A program made the translations under genes and the position numbers. From the NCBI GenBank assembly GCA_949752745.1, contig OX457025.1, positions 97,467,804 through 97,531,803 of the forward strand: a DNA stretch of 64,000 nt, given 5' to 3'. The notes below the pieces were generated by a model. The model was not told the DNA's origin and did not search any database. It saw only the letters and a list, made by a program, of their open reading frames with translations. The stretch comes from Protula sp. h YS-2021 (taxonomy: Eukaryota; Annelida; Polychaeta; Sabellida; Serpulidae). Numbering within the stretch: the first letter of the stretch is position 1; each line of letters starts with the position of its first letter. Below are positions 23,662 to 36,345 of the stretch, piece by piece.

Positions 23662-23720
<59 letters not shown>
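23662..23720. repeat. (TA)n microsatellite
   Basis: An uninterrupted TA run bridges the pogo-like element and the hAT element, and resumes briefly (atatatct) after the right hAT end at 28400. Confidence 0.9.
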
Positions 23721-23723
<3 letters not shown>

Positions 23724-25355
23724 GGTTGTGAACCGGTTCAAATTTCGCGAACCGGTTCGAATAGGTTTTCTGTTAGAAAAACCAGTAAAATACCGGCTTT
23801 TTACGGAATTTTCAACATTGCATATAATGAGTTTTTTTCTTAGCATTTTCCCGATGGTAAGTTTGAAAGACCAAAAAATACCCATATCTGTATTTTGGAA
23901 CATTTATTCAGTTACTTCTAAAAGGAACAGTTTTCTAATGCACAAAAATATATCTATACGAACCTGATACAGGCGATCTAATTAACTTTTAGAAAATGTT
24001 AATATTAGAAAGTCGAGGAGCGAAACACAAAAGCTTTGTTGACGCGTTTATTCACGATTCTATCCAAGTTAACGTCCGCGCACCCCACAGGACAAATGGT
24101 GCATCAGCGGTCCAAACGCTAACTCTCCGTGCTGACAAACGGTACAAAAACGGTAACTGAAACAATACATTGAACACAGGTGTTAAACCCAAGTTACATG
24201 CCTAAATAAATCCCATTTAGGACACAAGTCCATACTCGATTACTGATTTGAAACCCAGTATTTTAATAAACAAACTGCTGTCATTTCAAGAGAAAACTCT
24301 GGAAAGCGCACACGTCTTACGAAAAAATGGCAGAATACGAGAAATAACACAACAAATTACCACGAAATAATGCCTTAAACAGACATACTTCTATATTTGG
24401 AGAACGAGGTAAGTAATTATTTACAGCGCAAACCCACATATTTATGACAAATTATTATGTTACGAGTGAATTCTTACCAAAAACTATTGGACTCCTTCGA
24501 ATAACTTTCTAAGAGTTTTATCCCGTTCTATTACTAACGATTTCACAATTTCACAACTCCGGTTGTATTTTTATTTTCTTGTCCACATTTAGAACCAGGA
24601 CGTTTATCCGTTTTGATATCTTAAACTCGCTTGAATTCTTCTTCGATAACTGACCAAGTTACCAGATTCACTCAGTTTTTTAACGTGAAATTCAATCACT
24701 GAGGGCGGGTCCTCAACTAGCCCTAATCCCGGGTCCTAATTGGTTAGAATCCCAGTGGAGACCTCCGTGGGGGAGGGGGAGAAGAGGGAGCAGTGCTGAC
24801 CCAAGAATTACCGTTTCCATTGGAGCATCCTTATTACCCAATAAGAGAACGGTACTGCTTATCTTGGCCCGAACGCCAAGTTCACAAAGGTTCAAAGGGG
24901 GTGATCTTACGTAATAACGAGATATACACCCGCTGGCTCATATCCATGAAATTCTATGGGGGAGCTCAATCAAAGGGGAAAAGCCGGGAAGAGGGGAGAT
25001 TCCATCTGATAAGGAGAACAATGGGAATGTTTACCCGACTGATACAGCCCTCATGTTACAATACATCAAGGATTTCCCTTTGCAAATAGCAGCCCTTTTA
25101 ATCACACAATATTTTAAACCCTTTGAAATCCACGCATCTGGAGTTAAGTTAAAACTGACAATAGGTAAAAAACAATGGCAAAACATGACACAATACATTT
25201 CTAAGAGAATAATAAAAAATCGCTGGCAGCGGTTTTTACAGTTAACATACTTAAACTGATGCAGGCGATACATCGAACAATTCGAATTCTCTTTAGACGT
25301 CCTTACACTAAATTGAAAATGTCCGTTGCTGATCTCTCACTAAATGGTTGTTTTT

Positions 25356-28049
25356 CTACAGATTTTTCTTAAGAAAAATCAGTGCGTCGACACAATTGGA
25401 TGCGGGTTGTGACCTTTGCGATGTTACTATGTCTCCTGCCGTTGAAAACACCTTTTCACTTGGCACGCTAGTGGTGTGTATACATAGCATTGCTCTTGCG
25501 TATCGTGATAAAAGAGGGAAAATTGGGCTGTGAATTTTCTACCATGCCAAAGAATCAGATTGAGGTCACCCTCTGCCTGGCAATATTTTTTTATCTCGTC
25601 GGCAATGACGTCGGCATCGCTCTTTGGAATTTCAACTCGAATTGGAAGCACTGGGTTTTTGTTCGTTCTTTGGTTTCTTCCTTTCTGGTCCACCGCTGTC
25701 TTCGGCCTCTTTCTTAACTTGCTTTGTCGATATTAGTGCACGTTCCTCGTACTCATGTTTTATTGGTGATGATGAACCAGGCTCCAGCATTCGCGGCAAC
25801 GGTGGCAATTCGCCTTCAAGAATTTCTGGCGGTTGACTAATGTTTCTGTGGGCAATTTTGAAAGCCTATAGGCTTCTGTGGCAACATCATCACATACCTG
25901 GGTGCTGCCATTTTCATTCAAAAATGAAAGTGATTTAATCTTGGATCAATGGCTGTTGCGCATAGCAAGAACCTTTTCTGTTTCTGGTATCGCTTTGCCA
26001 GGTCGGTGCAAGCAATGTTTTTCTTTTCTTTGATCACCTGGAGATCCTGTTCCTTTGGCTGCATAAGACCGTGCATTTGATTTTGCAATTGCATTATAAT
26101 GGAGACGGTAGGCATGCTTTGTGCCCAGAGAAGAGTCATGATGGTCTTCAGCGGTTCCAAGCCCACGGTGCAGTGCTCAACTAGTGCCATATCCTCGTCT
26201 GATAAAGTGCTGGGTTCTTCACCCTTTTGAGCTGCACCCTTTTCTTTCAGTGCGGCAAAAACTGCAACTTGCATTTCCGAAAAACCGCTCCAGCATGTCG
26301 TGTGGGCTGTTCCAACGTGTTTCCACTTCTTGAATAAATGTGTGGTCCAAAAGTTTTGCCTTCTGCTCCAGAATATATTTTGCAAGTGGGCTTCGGTGAA
26401 AATACGCCACGATGCGTCTGATACGCGCCCATAGTTTCGATATTCTTGAAATCTTTAGGCATTTGTGCGCTGCAAAATTAAATGTGTGAGCGTAGCATCC
26501 AATGTGTCTATCACGTTTTGCGATTTCAGCTGCACGAACCATATTGGCTGCGCTATCGGTCACCAGAGGTGGATTTTGACCAAGATCCCATTCCGTGATG
26601 GTTTCATCAATTACACCTGCCATGTTTTCACTGGTATGGCTGTGGTCGGGTTTGCAGCACAAAATTTCTCAAGTTCCAGTCGTTATCGAAACAGGTCGCA
26701 GTAATCGTGAGGAAGCATTCGTTAGCACGATTTGTCCATGAATCCGACGTAATTGCAATCGGCAAAAAAGATACTTTTCAAATAACGATAAAGATTGTGT
26801 CTGACAAGAGTGTAAAAACAATTCCGTCCCTCGCCCAGAATCCACTTCCATTCTAATTTCGTAAAAAATGAAAAATATAAAATTAAATTTTATGATACGT
26901 AAAGTTAATGTATATATTAGGAGCATGTTCTTGTATTTATTTATTTATTTATTTATTTATTTATTGTTTTTTTTTTGTTTTTTTTTTTGGATTTATCAAA
27001 ATAGAAAACAAACTCTTTGAAACATAACTTACTTCAATATCTAAAAATTTACAAATATTTAAGGCCAGTTGAACTAAAACAGTAACTCTTGAGATTAATC
27101 CCATCCCCCACCCTTCGTTGTGTAAACTAATAGAATGAACAGGAACACCATTTTGCGCTTAATTGAAACTTATTGTACATCTAAACTAATATTTTCTAAT
27201 TAGAACCAATGTAAAAAAAAAACATTGCAAACTTCAAATAAATAAAACCAATTTTATTTTATGTGCAACCTTTTCGACCGTTCTGAGGTGTTTCAAGACG
27301 GTGTCTTTAACATCGTCGTGCATTTTTGGAATGATTCTTTCAGGGAATTGAGTCCTGGCAGGCACCTTATATCTTAAAACACAACGTAGGGACATTACAG
27401 TTGTTAATTGTGATAACCACATCATAAAAAATAAATCCGGGTATCACAAGTTGTAACTAGGATGTTTTTGGTATGGTGTGCCAAATATAGGATATCAACA
27501 ATATAAAAATTATTGCAATTTGCAATTAATTGTAAATTGGTCAATTCTATTGCAACTTCTTTGTTAGAGTATGTTACCCAGTTTTGTTTACAGACTGTTT
27601 TATGACAATAACCTAAAAGTAAAATATGATGTCCTACGAGGGCTCTAGTGTGCTGATCAAGGCTTGAAATTCAGGAAATTCAACCATTTGGAACGGCCTG
27701 AGATCCTTGACAATGAATTTTGCTATCTTTTCAGTAATATCTTTTGCTTTGAGAATTTGCTGGCAGTTTGGCCCCAATCATGCCGTGGAGTGTTTGTCGC
27801 TTTGGTTTGGCTTGAGTTGCATTTTTTCTTCCGATTTCCTTGCAGTTTCTACATCAGTTGCTGAGCATGGCATTTTGATATCAGGGTGGTGTCTTGATAA
27901 ATGCTGACCAATGTTTGATGTACCTCCAATAACTTTAACTTCAGATTAGCACAACTTGCAATATTCTTATCTGTCTTTCCTTCTTCATGTTTTATCCCAA
28001 AACGTTTCCACAACGGAGATTTTTCCTTTTTGTTTTCAATGAAAGCCAT
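25356..28049 (-). pseudogene. hAT/ZBED transposase relic
   Basis: In minus-strand order: an N-terminal start (28047-28049) with the BED-type SPLWKRFGI; the segment KFIVKDLRPFQMVEF near 27690; FPERIIPKM near 27330; the first catalytic box ITSDSWTNRANECF near 26740; LVTDSAANM near 26550; the CYAH motif and RWNSPHDMLERF to about 26290; and the C-terminal dimerisation motif SVPSEKVFSTAGDIV near 25440, with stop at 25356. Several frameshifts, in-frame stops (for example the W-stop before KIHSPIF) and inserted sequence interrupt it. This is the expected order of a complete ZBED-type hAT transposase, now inactive. No host-gene constraint is apparent. Confidence 0.85.
26759..27263. mobile_element. 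Possible 505-bp insertion inside the hAT transposase relic
   Basis: This AT-rich block separates two adjoining parts of the transposase (EKVA and ITSDSW on the minus strand). TGCAA borders it on both sides (26754-26758 and 27264-27268), as a 5-bp target duplication would. It contains (ATTT)n near 26936 and no coding sequence. An intron is less likely because no GT-AG pair fits the frame, but terminal repeats are not evident. Confidence 0.4.
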
Positions 28050-28819
28050 TGTACTCTATGTTTAACCCCAATGTTTGTTTCAAATTCACGATACTCGTAC
28101 TGAATTTATCCTGTTAATATTCCAATTATTTCTGATATTATCCAGTTAAATCATAATCTGAACATAGATATAGTGTGACTTAGCATTCAAAAAATGGGTG
28201 TGTAAAATAACACAGACAAAACGAAAATATAGTGTTTTTCACATAAAACATATACGTATAAATGTTGATAATTTAAATATAAAATATACAAATATAAAAA
28301 AAACAAAAAAAAACGGTTTTTCAAAATCGAACCGGTATACCGAACCGAAAAATAAAAAAATCCGGTAAACCGTTGAATCGGTAAAACCGGACAACCCTAA
28401 TATATCTAGAGATCTGAAACCAGTCATAATGGGACCAAGCTTTATATATAACACTTAGGGAGATTATTTGTATAAAGTATTCTTTTTAGAAAAAAGGCCT
28501 TTTTACTGTACTAACTTTTCTTTTTCTTCAATTTTGTGCTAAACCATATGTAAACATCTTGAACAGTTAAGGAAAATAATACTGGTTGCTATAAATTTTT
28601 TAACACATAATATATAGCGGATCTGATCTCTTTAAAGCTGATTTCGGCACTTGTATTTATACACGGTATAAAGTTTAGGATCAAATAATAAGCTTGTTAT
28701 CAAATTGCAAATCACAAATTTAATTTTAAAACAAAATATGTTATATCCACTATGCTATCCACTATTTCTTTTAGCTCCAAAGGGTGAAGACTCAAAGTTA
28801 TCTACTTTTTTTGAAAAGT

Positions 28820-29125
28820 TACTAAAATATACTTTATGCTTACAGCCACACGCGCAAATAGCCTGTGACTACTTTATGTTAAAAGTAGAAATAAAACTGA
28901 ATCAAACGGTAAAGTTTTCATTCAAATCGGTCAACAATAACGAGAGTTATCTCATTTTTTCACTTTTTTATTAAAGTTGAAATGGCGACATGCCAAAATT
29001 ATGCATACAGCCACCTGTGCAAATAGCCTGTGACTACTTTATGACAAAACAAGATATAAAACTGAATCAAACAGTAAAATTTTCATTCAGATCGGTCAAC
29101 CATAACGAAAGTTATCTACTTTTTT
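28820..29125. repeat. Tandem duplication of about 165 bp
   Basis: Two copies share cgcaaatagcctgtgacta-like sequence, aaaactgaatcaaac and aacgagagttatct with modest divergence. No coding content recognised. Confidence 0.75.
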
Positions 29126-29184
29126 TTTAAAGTTACTATAGATGTTGTAAAATTTCCCCAGTCTAAAATTAGACATGAGGGGCG

Positions 29185-29400
29185 GGGGTGTGACGTCACG
29201 ATGATTGACTGATGATAGAGAGTGGGTGGGGCTTCATTGCATTCATTGATTTCATTGGCTTTTCATTGGTCACGTGATTCATGACGCCACGATGATTGAC
29301 AGGTGATAGACAGGAAGTGGGCTTGGCTTCATTGCCTTCATTGATTTCATTAGCTTTTCATTGGTCACGTGATTGATGACGTCACGATGATTGACTGGCT
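29185..29400. repeat. Tandem duplication with CRE-like sites
   Basis: Two to three partial copies of a segment containing cacgatgattgact, cttcattg and ttcattggtcacgtgatt. Perfect TGACGTCA sites fall at 29191-29198 and 29377-29384. Confidence 0.7.
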
Positions 29401-29419
29401 CAGAACCCCCGTTTTCCCC

Positions 29420-29540
29420 CTACTGCCAGTGGAGGAGATGACACAGGAAATCGGAGAACTGTCAAGAAGAAAAAAGGACGAACGGCTGCTCGCACAAATT
29501 CATATAACCTTTGCAAACCAAAGGCTTGTCGAGTGTGAAA
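29420..29540 (-). mobile_element. Family 1 Helentron-like 5' fragment, antisense
   Basis: The reverse complement reads aagcctttggtttgcaaagg, then atatgaatttgtgcgagcag and cttcttgacagttctccgat, closely matching the 5' part of copies A and B. No 3' hairpin is present, so it is truncated. Confidence 0.6.
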
Positions 29541-29544
29541 AATT

Positions 29545-29960
29545 CAGCTGGACCAACTACACATGCCACATTATGTCTGTGCCAAATCTGGTCGCTCTAG
29601 CCCTAGCCGTCTCAGAGGAGTTCAAATCAAAGCGTTCGCTTGCTTATAATGAGCGTAAGGGGCAACGTTTCAATGTCAATTTTTACATTAAATATTAACG
29701 ATGTTCTAAAAAAACGAACCGGACCAACTACACATGCTACATTACGTCTCTGCCAAATTTGATCGTCCTAGCCTAAGCAGTCTCAGAGGAGTTCGCGTGA
29801 CAATTTTTTCAATTTTTAAATTTCAATGTCCATTTTTGCATATAAAATATTAATGAATTTCTGAAAAAAAAATTGAGCTGGACTAACTGGACATGCTATA
29901 CTATGTCTCTGCCAAATATGGCCGTCCTAGCCCTAGCCGTCTCAGAGGAGTTCGCGTGAC
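29545..29960. repeat. Three copies of a segment spaced about 165 bp
   Basis: The shared core (gctggaccaactacacatgc to agccgtctcagaggagttc) appears near 29548, 29720 and 29877. The open frame that crosses the first copy is not conserved in the others. Confidence 0.7.
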
Positions 29961-30044
29961 AAGGTTTTGACGAAAAAAGGAAACATACGGAAACACTTTT
30001 CCGAATCGTACGAAAGCAATAAAACTGGGGGATTGAAAATTTCC

Positions 30045-30345
30045 AAGTATCACAACCCCTGAACGAGGAGTGTTAATTTTAAAATAATACCCCCTTTTAA
30101 AATCAAACCCTGAGCACAGTTCTTAAAGATCCCCCCCTCCCCCCTCCGTTTATGGGAAAAGTAAAGTACTGAATGAAAATTACCCCGATCCCTCCTTTTA
30201 CGAAATTAGCACTCCGTTTGGACTGCGTCTTTGCAATATTAGCCTCCTCCCCCTTTCTCCACCCTTCATGGGGACACGCATGGTAACATATATGGTACCA
30301 AGTGCCCTCCCCCTCCACGCCACCCCCCCCCCCCCACCTCCGGGG
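30045..30345. repeat. Dispersed repeat with gacacgcatggtaac signature
   Basis: A mixture of ttaaaataatacccccttt-like and acgaaattagcactccg-like phrases ends in gacacgcatggtaacata and a C-rich block. Related sequence occurs at 35.43-35.82, 36.62-36.79, 51.87-51.95 and 52.81-53.20 kb. No ends or coding sequence identified. Confidence 0.5.
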
Positions 30346-32925
30346 ATATCTACCACTTCTGCTTTAACTGAACAGCGTTTAAAAATGCAACTGCTTCAAA
30401 TAAGAAAAGACCAGTGTCTGAAAATCAAAGGCGAATAAAGTGTCACTTGAACAATTGATCTGAAGTATAGACATTTTAGTGAAAGTGGTTTCTATTTTTG
30501 TTTTGTTTAACTCAGACAAACTAAATAAATTCTAGACAACAAAAAACACATATTTATTATGGCAGCCAGTTATCTTCATGACAACGTTCATTGTCTCAGC
30601 TTGTGAACAGCTTTTTCTTTTGTGTGTAATTTAAAAAAAAAATACTACTATTATTACTGCGGTTTAATATTTCTTTTATGAATTCAAATCTGTCCTCTTC
30701 CAGGAAATATCTTTCCTTTTGATTCGATATTTTTATGACTCCTTAAAATAACTAAAATTCATTATGCTGTTATAACAAGATTTGGTTAAACGATCTGACA
30801 GTTCTATTGATTTAATGTTTACAATTTTATTGCATTTCCTTCGATGGCGTCCACTGGAAAGTCTTTGCTTTCATTTATGACCAGGCGTTACTGCTTTAAA
30901 TAAAAAAAGAGACCTTTTGATAGAGAAAAGTGGGCGGGTCAGCTGTCACCTGAAAATGTGAAGTATTGATATGCAAATGAGGGGCTTATCGCACTCCTAC
31001 TTGACCTTCTTTCAATCAGCATTTTTGCATTGAATCGAACAGGAAAGATCGACTTTCTATTTCAATAGAATTGACATTGGGATCACCTCTTATTATCACA
31101 GTCCCCATGAGTACAATGCCATGATTAAATGACGGATTCACTCCACTTAAAACTTTCTCATTTAAAATTTCTTCACGTTTGCCCAAACTCTTAATTCTTA
31201 TAAGAATGCAAGCCGGCAAGTGTATTTGAATATTTCTGGCTTTTATGTTGAGTATAAAGTCAATATTTTTATAGCCAAAATACGTGGGAAATAAGAGCAA
31301 CGAAAACTTGCCACAATGGGAGACTCGGTGTGAATGGCCTAGATACCCCTAATATCGCCCACATATTTTTACTACATCAGTAGCACAGAATGCGCAAAGT
31401 CCGTGTGCGAATTTAAGACTTGATCATGGACAGGGTTGTGATTTTTGGTAACAGGGAGGGGTTCATAAAAAACTTCGAGTCTAAGGGCAGGCGTTACATC
31501 CCCCTCCTCCCCCCCCCCCTCAACCCGTCATTCAAACCTGAATCAACCAACGTAAAGTTTATTTAAAAAAAAAAGAAGCGAACACCTTTTAATGTAAGGT
31601 ACTTGCATTGTGTGTATATGTTTAAATAGGTGTACACAATCTTGTGGATTCATATCGGTACGGCGACACTGTCTGTACGCACTCGCCTTCATTAAACTTA
31701 CATAATTTAATATAACTTAAAAATTTGACTTGGTTCAATATATCCAAAACTTACTAAAGCGACTAACAGTTACTTAAGGGGCTAAAAGTGTGATTTTTAT
31801 CAAAATACATTGTGTTAGTTACCAATGCACTTCATATAATTTATAAACTAAACTTTTAATTAAGCAATATTTTTCACATTATTAACTTTCGCAGTTGGCG
31901 TAACTATTTGGAGTTGTAAATGAAAATATTGTATCGCAGGTGGCCAAGTGCAGATTACTGTGGTGTTGTGAACTGGTCTGTTCTAGGACGTAAGGGGAGG
32001 GGGGGGGGGGGGCAAGGGGTAGGGGTGGGGGATATTTACCGTTTCTTTTGGCTTAGTTTCAATCAATAATTGTTCCTTGTCAAAGTTACCTTTCCAATTT
32101 CCTGCTAGTTTATTAAGAAAAAATTAAAATTCTTGTACGAGGGCCCGGGAGGTTCATTTCCTATTCTACAGTTTGAAAGAAATACTGTCCTCAATTACAT
32201 AAGCAGTAAACATGTTCTGGAACTTACTGCTCAACTTCCGTAACGTTCCATGCTTGAGGGTTACTGAATAAATTTTGGCAGAACTTGGACAGAACCGGGG
32301 TAGGAAATTACAGGAATTTCTATGGGTGTCAACGGAGATTTTCACTGGTTTTCTGGCAATGTTTATACAAGTCTGAAAAAAAAAAACATATCCGTGGCTC
32401 TTGGAACCTCTTGATAATTTCGTATTAATTTGCTAGTAATTCCATATAATTTGCCATAAATTTTCCTCGATCTTTTTTTACAAATCAATTGATGTTTCGT
32501 TGAAAGTCCATTGCTTTCCCAAGAACTTCCAAAAAACTTCCAAGAAACTTGCAAGTTCCAACAGAAACTTTAAAAGAATTTCTGGGGACTTCGAATAAAT
32601 TTCTGTGAAAAAAATTAGCATAGAACTTCCATAGAAGTTCAAAGGTTATGCTTTGGAAGATTTTTGTAGGAAGTAAGCCTCATGGGTTTTTGCATGTTTC
32701 GCATATTAGATTTTTTTGCGTTTCATTTACTAGGAAACCAATTTGTTGTGAAAGGTAGGGGAATATTGCAAACGAGCAAAATTACTTCAAGGAAATGTTG
32801 CATACCTCTTTTATTCATAATCAAAATAATATCAGAAAAAAAACTATCAAACGTTGAATAAGTTAGGCAACATTCAGCTGAGGATGCATATCAATTTCAA
32901 TATTTAAATTTTATTTCGAGAGTAC
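30346..32925. other. No gene recognised
   Basis: About 2.6 kb of AT-rich sequence with C and G tracts near 31509 and 31998. The longest open frames carry no recognisable motif. Confidence 0.4.
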
Positions 32926-33204
32926 TGTTCCTCTTGCACTACACTCCTTGCACTGCTTCCCTTTATGCTGCTCCCCTTGCACTGCTACTCGGCACTGCTC
33001 CCCTTGCACTGCTTCCCTGACACTGCTCCCCTTGCACTGCTTCCTTTGCAATGCTTCGCTTACACTATTCCCCTTGCACTGCTCCCCTTGCACTTCTTCC
33101 CTGGCGCTGCTCTTCTTACGCTGCTCACCTTGCATTGCTCCCTTTATACTGCTCCCCTTGTACTTCTCCCCTTGTACTGTTCCCTCTGCAATGTTCCCAT
33201 TGCA
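32926..33204. repeat. 15-bp minisatellite (ctgctccccttgca)
   Basis: Roughly eighteen imperfect 15-bp units. The unit length is a multiple of 3, so several frames stay open on both strands and give LPLHCSPC-type readings; I regard these as non-coding. Confidence 0.85.
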
Positions 33205-33760
33205 AACCGATACAAACTGACATATTTTGCATCGAGGCTTTGGAGTGTTGTCAGTGCAAGTCCTGGAAACTATAAGGCCAAGCCTTCTGCAGCGTTACAT
33301 GGTGAAAAAATACTTATGCTCATCTCCAAACCCGCTCAACGTTCATGAATACGGAGGCCAGTGTAAGTTATAGATCTGATTGACAGATTTGTGCAAATAT
33401 ATCGCCACTTCAAATATCAGTCCTGCATGAAAATCGTTCTGTGGTTACATGTAAAATATGGCACGATTTCGCCTTCTGTGACGGATTTCTGCATAACGCC
33501 TTGCGGTCATTTGCCATCGATGACCAGCAGAGGTGATTTCCAATCTAATCGAATAGCACACCACACCAGATCTATCGTCTTCACAGACACAAGCTTGTGT
33601 TATAAACTAGTCTGTATACTCGTTAGCGATTCGTAGCTAATCACTAAACGACCCAGCGAGGCTAATGGCCACCGGTTTCCGAAATAGTTCATCGCGCAGT
33701 CTCCAGCCCTAGTCTCCAAAGACCGTGAGAAATTACACAAAAATGGTTTGGTCTGCAAAC
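33205..33760. other. No gene recognised
   Basis: Unique sequence between two 15-bp arrays; nothing supported. Confidence 0.4.
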
Positions 33761-34255
33761 GATCAGTGAGCAAATAGGCGATAAGCAAATGATCCATGAG
33801 CAAAGGAGCAAATGGTCGAAAAGCAAATGGGCGATGAGCAAAAATGGTCGATGAGCAGATGGTCGATGAGCAAATGGGCGATGAGCAAATGGTCGATGAG
33901 CAAATGAGCGATGGGAATATGAGTGATAAGGACATAGGCGATGAGCAAACGGTTAAAGAGGAAATGGTCGATGAGCAAATTGGCGATGAACTGGCCGATG
34001 AGCAAATGGTGGAGGAGCAAGAGGGTGAGGAGCAAATGGGTGATGAGCATATTGGTGATGAGCAAATGGACGATGAGCAAATGGGCGGTGAGCGAATGGG
34101 CAATGAGCAAATTGGTGATGAGCAAAGGGGCGATGAGTACATAGGCGATGAGCAAATGGGCGATGAGCAAATTGGCGATGAGCACATAGGCGATGAGGAA
34201 ATGGTCGATGAGCAAAATTAATAGACGATGAGCAATTGGTCGATGAGCAAGTGAC
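33761..34255. repeat. 15-bp minisatellite (gatgagcaaatgggc)
   Basis: About thirty imperfect 15-bp units. The + strand reads as an acidic pentapeptide repeat (MVDEQ/MGDEQ, 125 codons from 33844) and all minus frames are also largely open. Lack of a signal for any one frame argues for a non-coding array, although translation of the + frame cannot be excluded. Confidence 0.85.
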
Positions 34256-34259
34256 CTCC

Positions 34260-35425
34260 TTGCAAATAAACCCAATCCTTGACAATAATTTCCGCGTCAC
34301 TTTCCAACGTCCGTCTGGCGAATCTACAACGCCAGAAATGATAGGCGAAAAAGTCGTCTTTCGAGCATAAAATAAGATTCATGCGTGATATAACTGAGGC
34401 GACACACACCGTAGGCGATAGGAACACAGGATGAGACGCAAAAACATGCGCTAAATGTCATCGGCATTATAGTGTCGTCACTTTTAATTATGTTCATTAG
34501 CGAGATACATACATGACCTATTAGCTCGTTGCATTTCATTCACAGGGATGCCGCGCTCTTGTAAAATATATATACCACCTATTGCTGAGTTCTTTTCATA
34601 AATAACCCCTAATTTGTATAATTCACAGCACCGTCGCGCCACCCCCCCCCCCGCTCCTTCCGCCCCACCAAAAGAGAAAAGTCTTTTAATCTGAATCAGT
34701 GAGCGTAAACCAAGCTCCACGCGGGACGTTACGTGATAATGATAATAATCAAGTGGTCGAAAAGTCAACTTGTTCTTATTGTTCTCCTTCAATGCGATGA
34801 CCGTATTTAGGAACCGCGCAAGATTGCAAGCCACATCTTTTTTTTTGTCCCCGAATAACTTTGAGTAATTTACATACGCTGTTACGTAACTGAGGATATG
34901 TAGATGAATAAATGTTTTCTGCTGAGTTAAAAGGTTCAAAATGCCCGCTTTGATTCTGTTTATAACGTTAATTATAGACCAAAGTTCACCGCTTTATCTT
35001 TGAAGAAAATGCACGGTCAGAACACTAACAAGGTACGTGTAGATAGGAATCACATATAGAGACCAGGCAGTAGATGGAGAACATTTCTGGACGTTGACTC
35101 CCTCCACCCCTTCCCCCTTTGAGCAGTTTATAGGAATCACATACAGAGCAACTGTCCGGCGAGCAACTGACCTACCCCCGTACGTGAATTACAGTGGATT
35201 CCTGGTTATTTCTGTCCCAGGAATAGGACAGCATTTTTTTTTTGATGACTGTTAAATTCCATGATAAATTTTGTTATAATCATTGCAAATAACAACAAAT
35301 GAAATAACGACCCCTTTTCGACTTCTTTTCGAGGGTCGCTGCCCCCAAATGCTTCTCTTGTTGGAGGGAAATGCATGTATTTTAAGGTTTTGTATAAAGA
35401 TGAGACGATCTCAGGGGACCACTCA
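34260..35425. other. No gene recognised
   Basis: A 151-codon minus frame (34484-34939) has no recognisable domain. A C tract lies near 34641. Confidence 0.35.
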
Positions 35426-35815
35426 CTTACCAACCGGCTACCATGCGTGTCCATGACCCAGGGGGGACACTCACCTACCTACCGGTAACCATGTGTGACC
35501 ATGACCCGGTGGGGGGGGGGCACTCACCTACCCACCGGTAACCATGCGTGTCCATAATCCGATGGGGGGGGGGTGGAACTCACCAACCCACCGGTAACCA
35601 TGCGTGTGCATAATCCGGGGGGGGGGCACTCACCTACCAACCGGTAACCATGCGTGTCCATGACCCGGGGCGGGGCACTCACCTACCAACCGGTAACCAT
35701 GCGTGTCCATGACTCGGGGGGACTCACCTACCCACCGATTACCATGCGTTTCCAAGATCCGTGGGACCATTCACGGACCAGCCGGTTACCATGCGTGTCC
35801 ATGACCTTTTCAAAC
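35426..35815. repeat. About 58-bp tandem repeat, dispersed-repeat signature
   Basis: Six to seven units share cactcacctaccaaccggta, accatgcgtgtccatga and a variable G tract. The same signature marks the dispersed repeat at 30.0, 36.7, 51.9 and 52.9 kb, so this is a tandemly amplified piece of it. Confidence 0.8.
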
Positions 35816-36079
35816 GATCCCAAAAACGCAGAGTGCCAGGCTAGAGATACACTCCTTTTTTAACCAAACGCGGAGTACAGTTATGAAAGATCCCCCTTTT
35901 TTGTCGGTAACGCAGGGTAATGATGACACTCTGCGTGGACGGCTCCTGGGGCAGCTATACTTACCGGTACCTTACACTTTTTTTTAACTGGATGACATTG
36001 ACCTTCCATTAAGACGCTTGGTGCTTTCATGTAATCTTACCCTGTCAGACGAAGCAATCCTGATGTGGAATGAGAATAT

Positions 36080-36345
36080 GGTAGCTAGGCAATATCAATA
36101 TGATCTCTAGGCAATATCGGTACGATATCTAGGCAATATCAATATGATGTCTAGGCAACATCAATATGATCTTTAGGAAATATCAGTATGATATCTAGGT
36201 AATATCAATATGATATCTAGGCAATATTGTTGTGATATCTAGGCAATATTATTGTGATATCTGGACAATATCAATATGACATCAAGGCAATATCAATATG
36301 ATATCTGGGCAATATCAATATGACATAAAGGCAATATCAATATAT
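36080..36345. repeat. 22-bp minisatellite
   Basis: About twelve units with the core gatatctaggcaatatcaat. Confidence 0.85.

Larger units (their letters stand above)
23721..28399 (-). mobile_element. Degenerate full-length hAT (ZBED-type) transposon
   Basis: The left terminus CAGGGTTGT (23721) and right terminus ACAACCCTA (ends 28399) form inverted repeats, extended by related ccggtt-rich subterminal sequence. The flanks ATATATAT and ATATATCT look like the 8-bp target duplication typical of hAT elements (7 of 8 match), made in a TA microsatellite. The transposase remnant is on the minus strand. The 1.6 kb between its stop and the left terminus is non-coding. Confidence 0.8.

Noticed and set aside
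29369..29698. 109-codon + strand ORF
   Set aside because: It crosses the end of one duplication, a transposon fragment and the start of another repeat, so it is a chance join.
34484..34939. 151-codon minus-strand ORF
   Set aside because: No domain, no leader; interrupted in the middle by a C/G tract translated as Gly/Ala-rich sequence.
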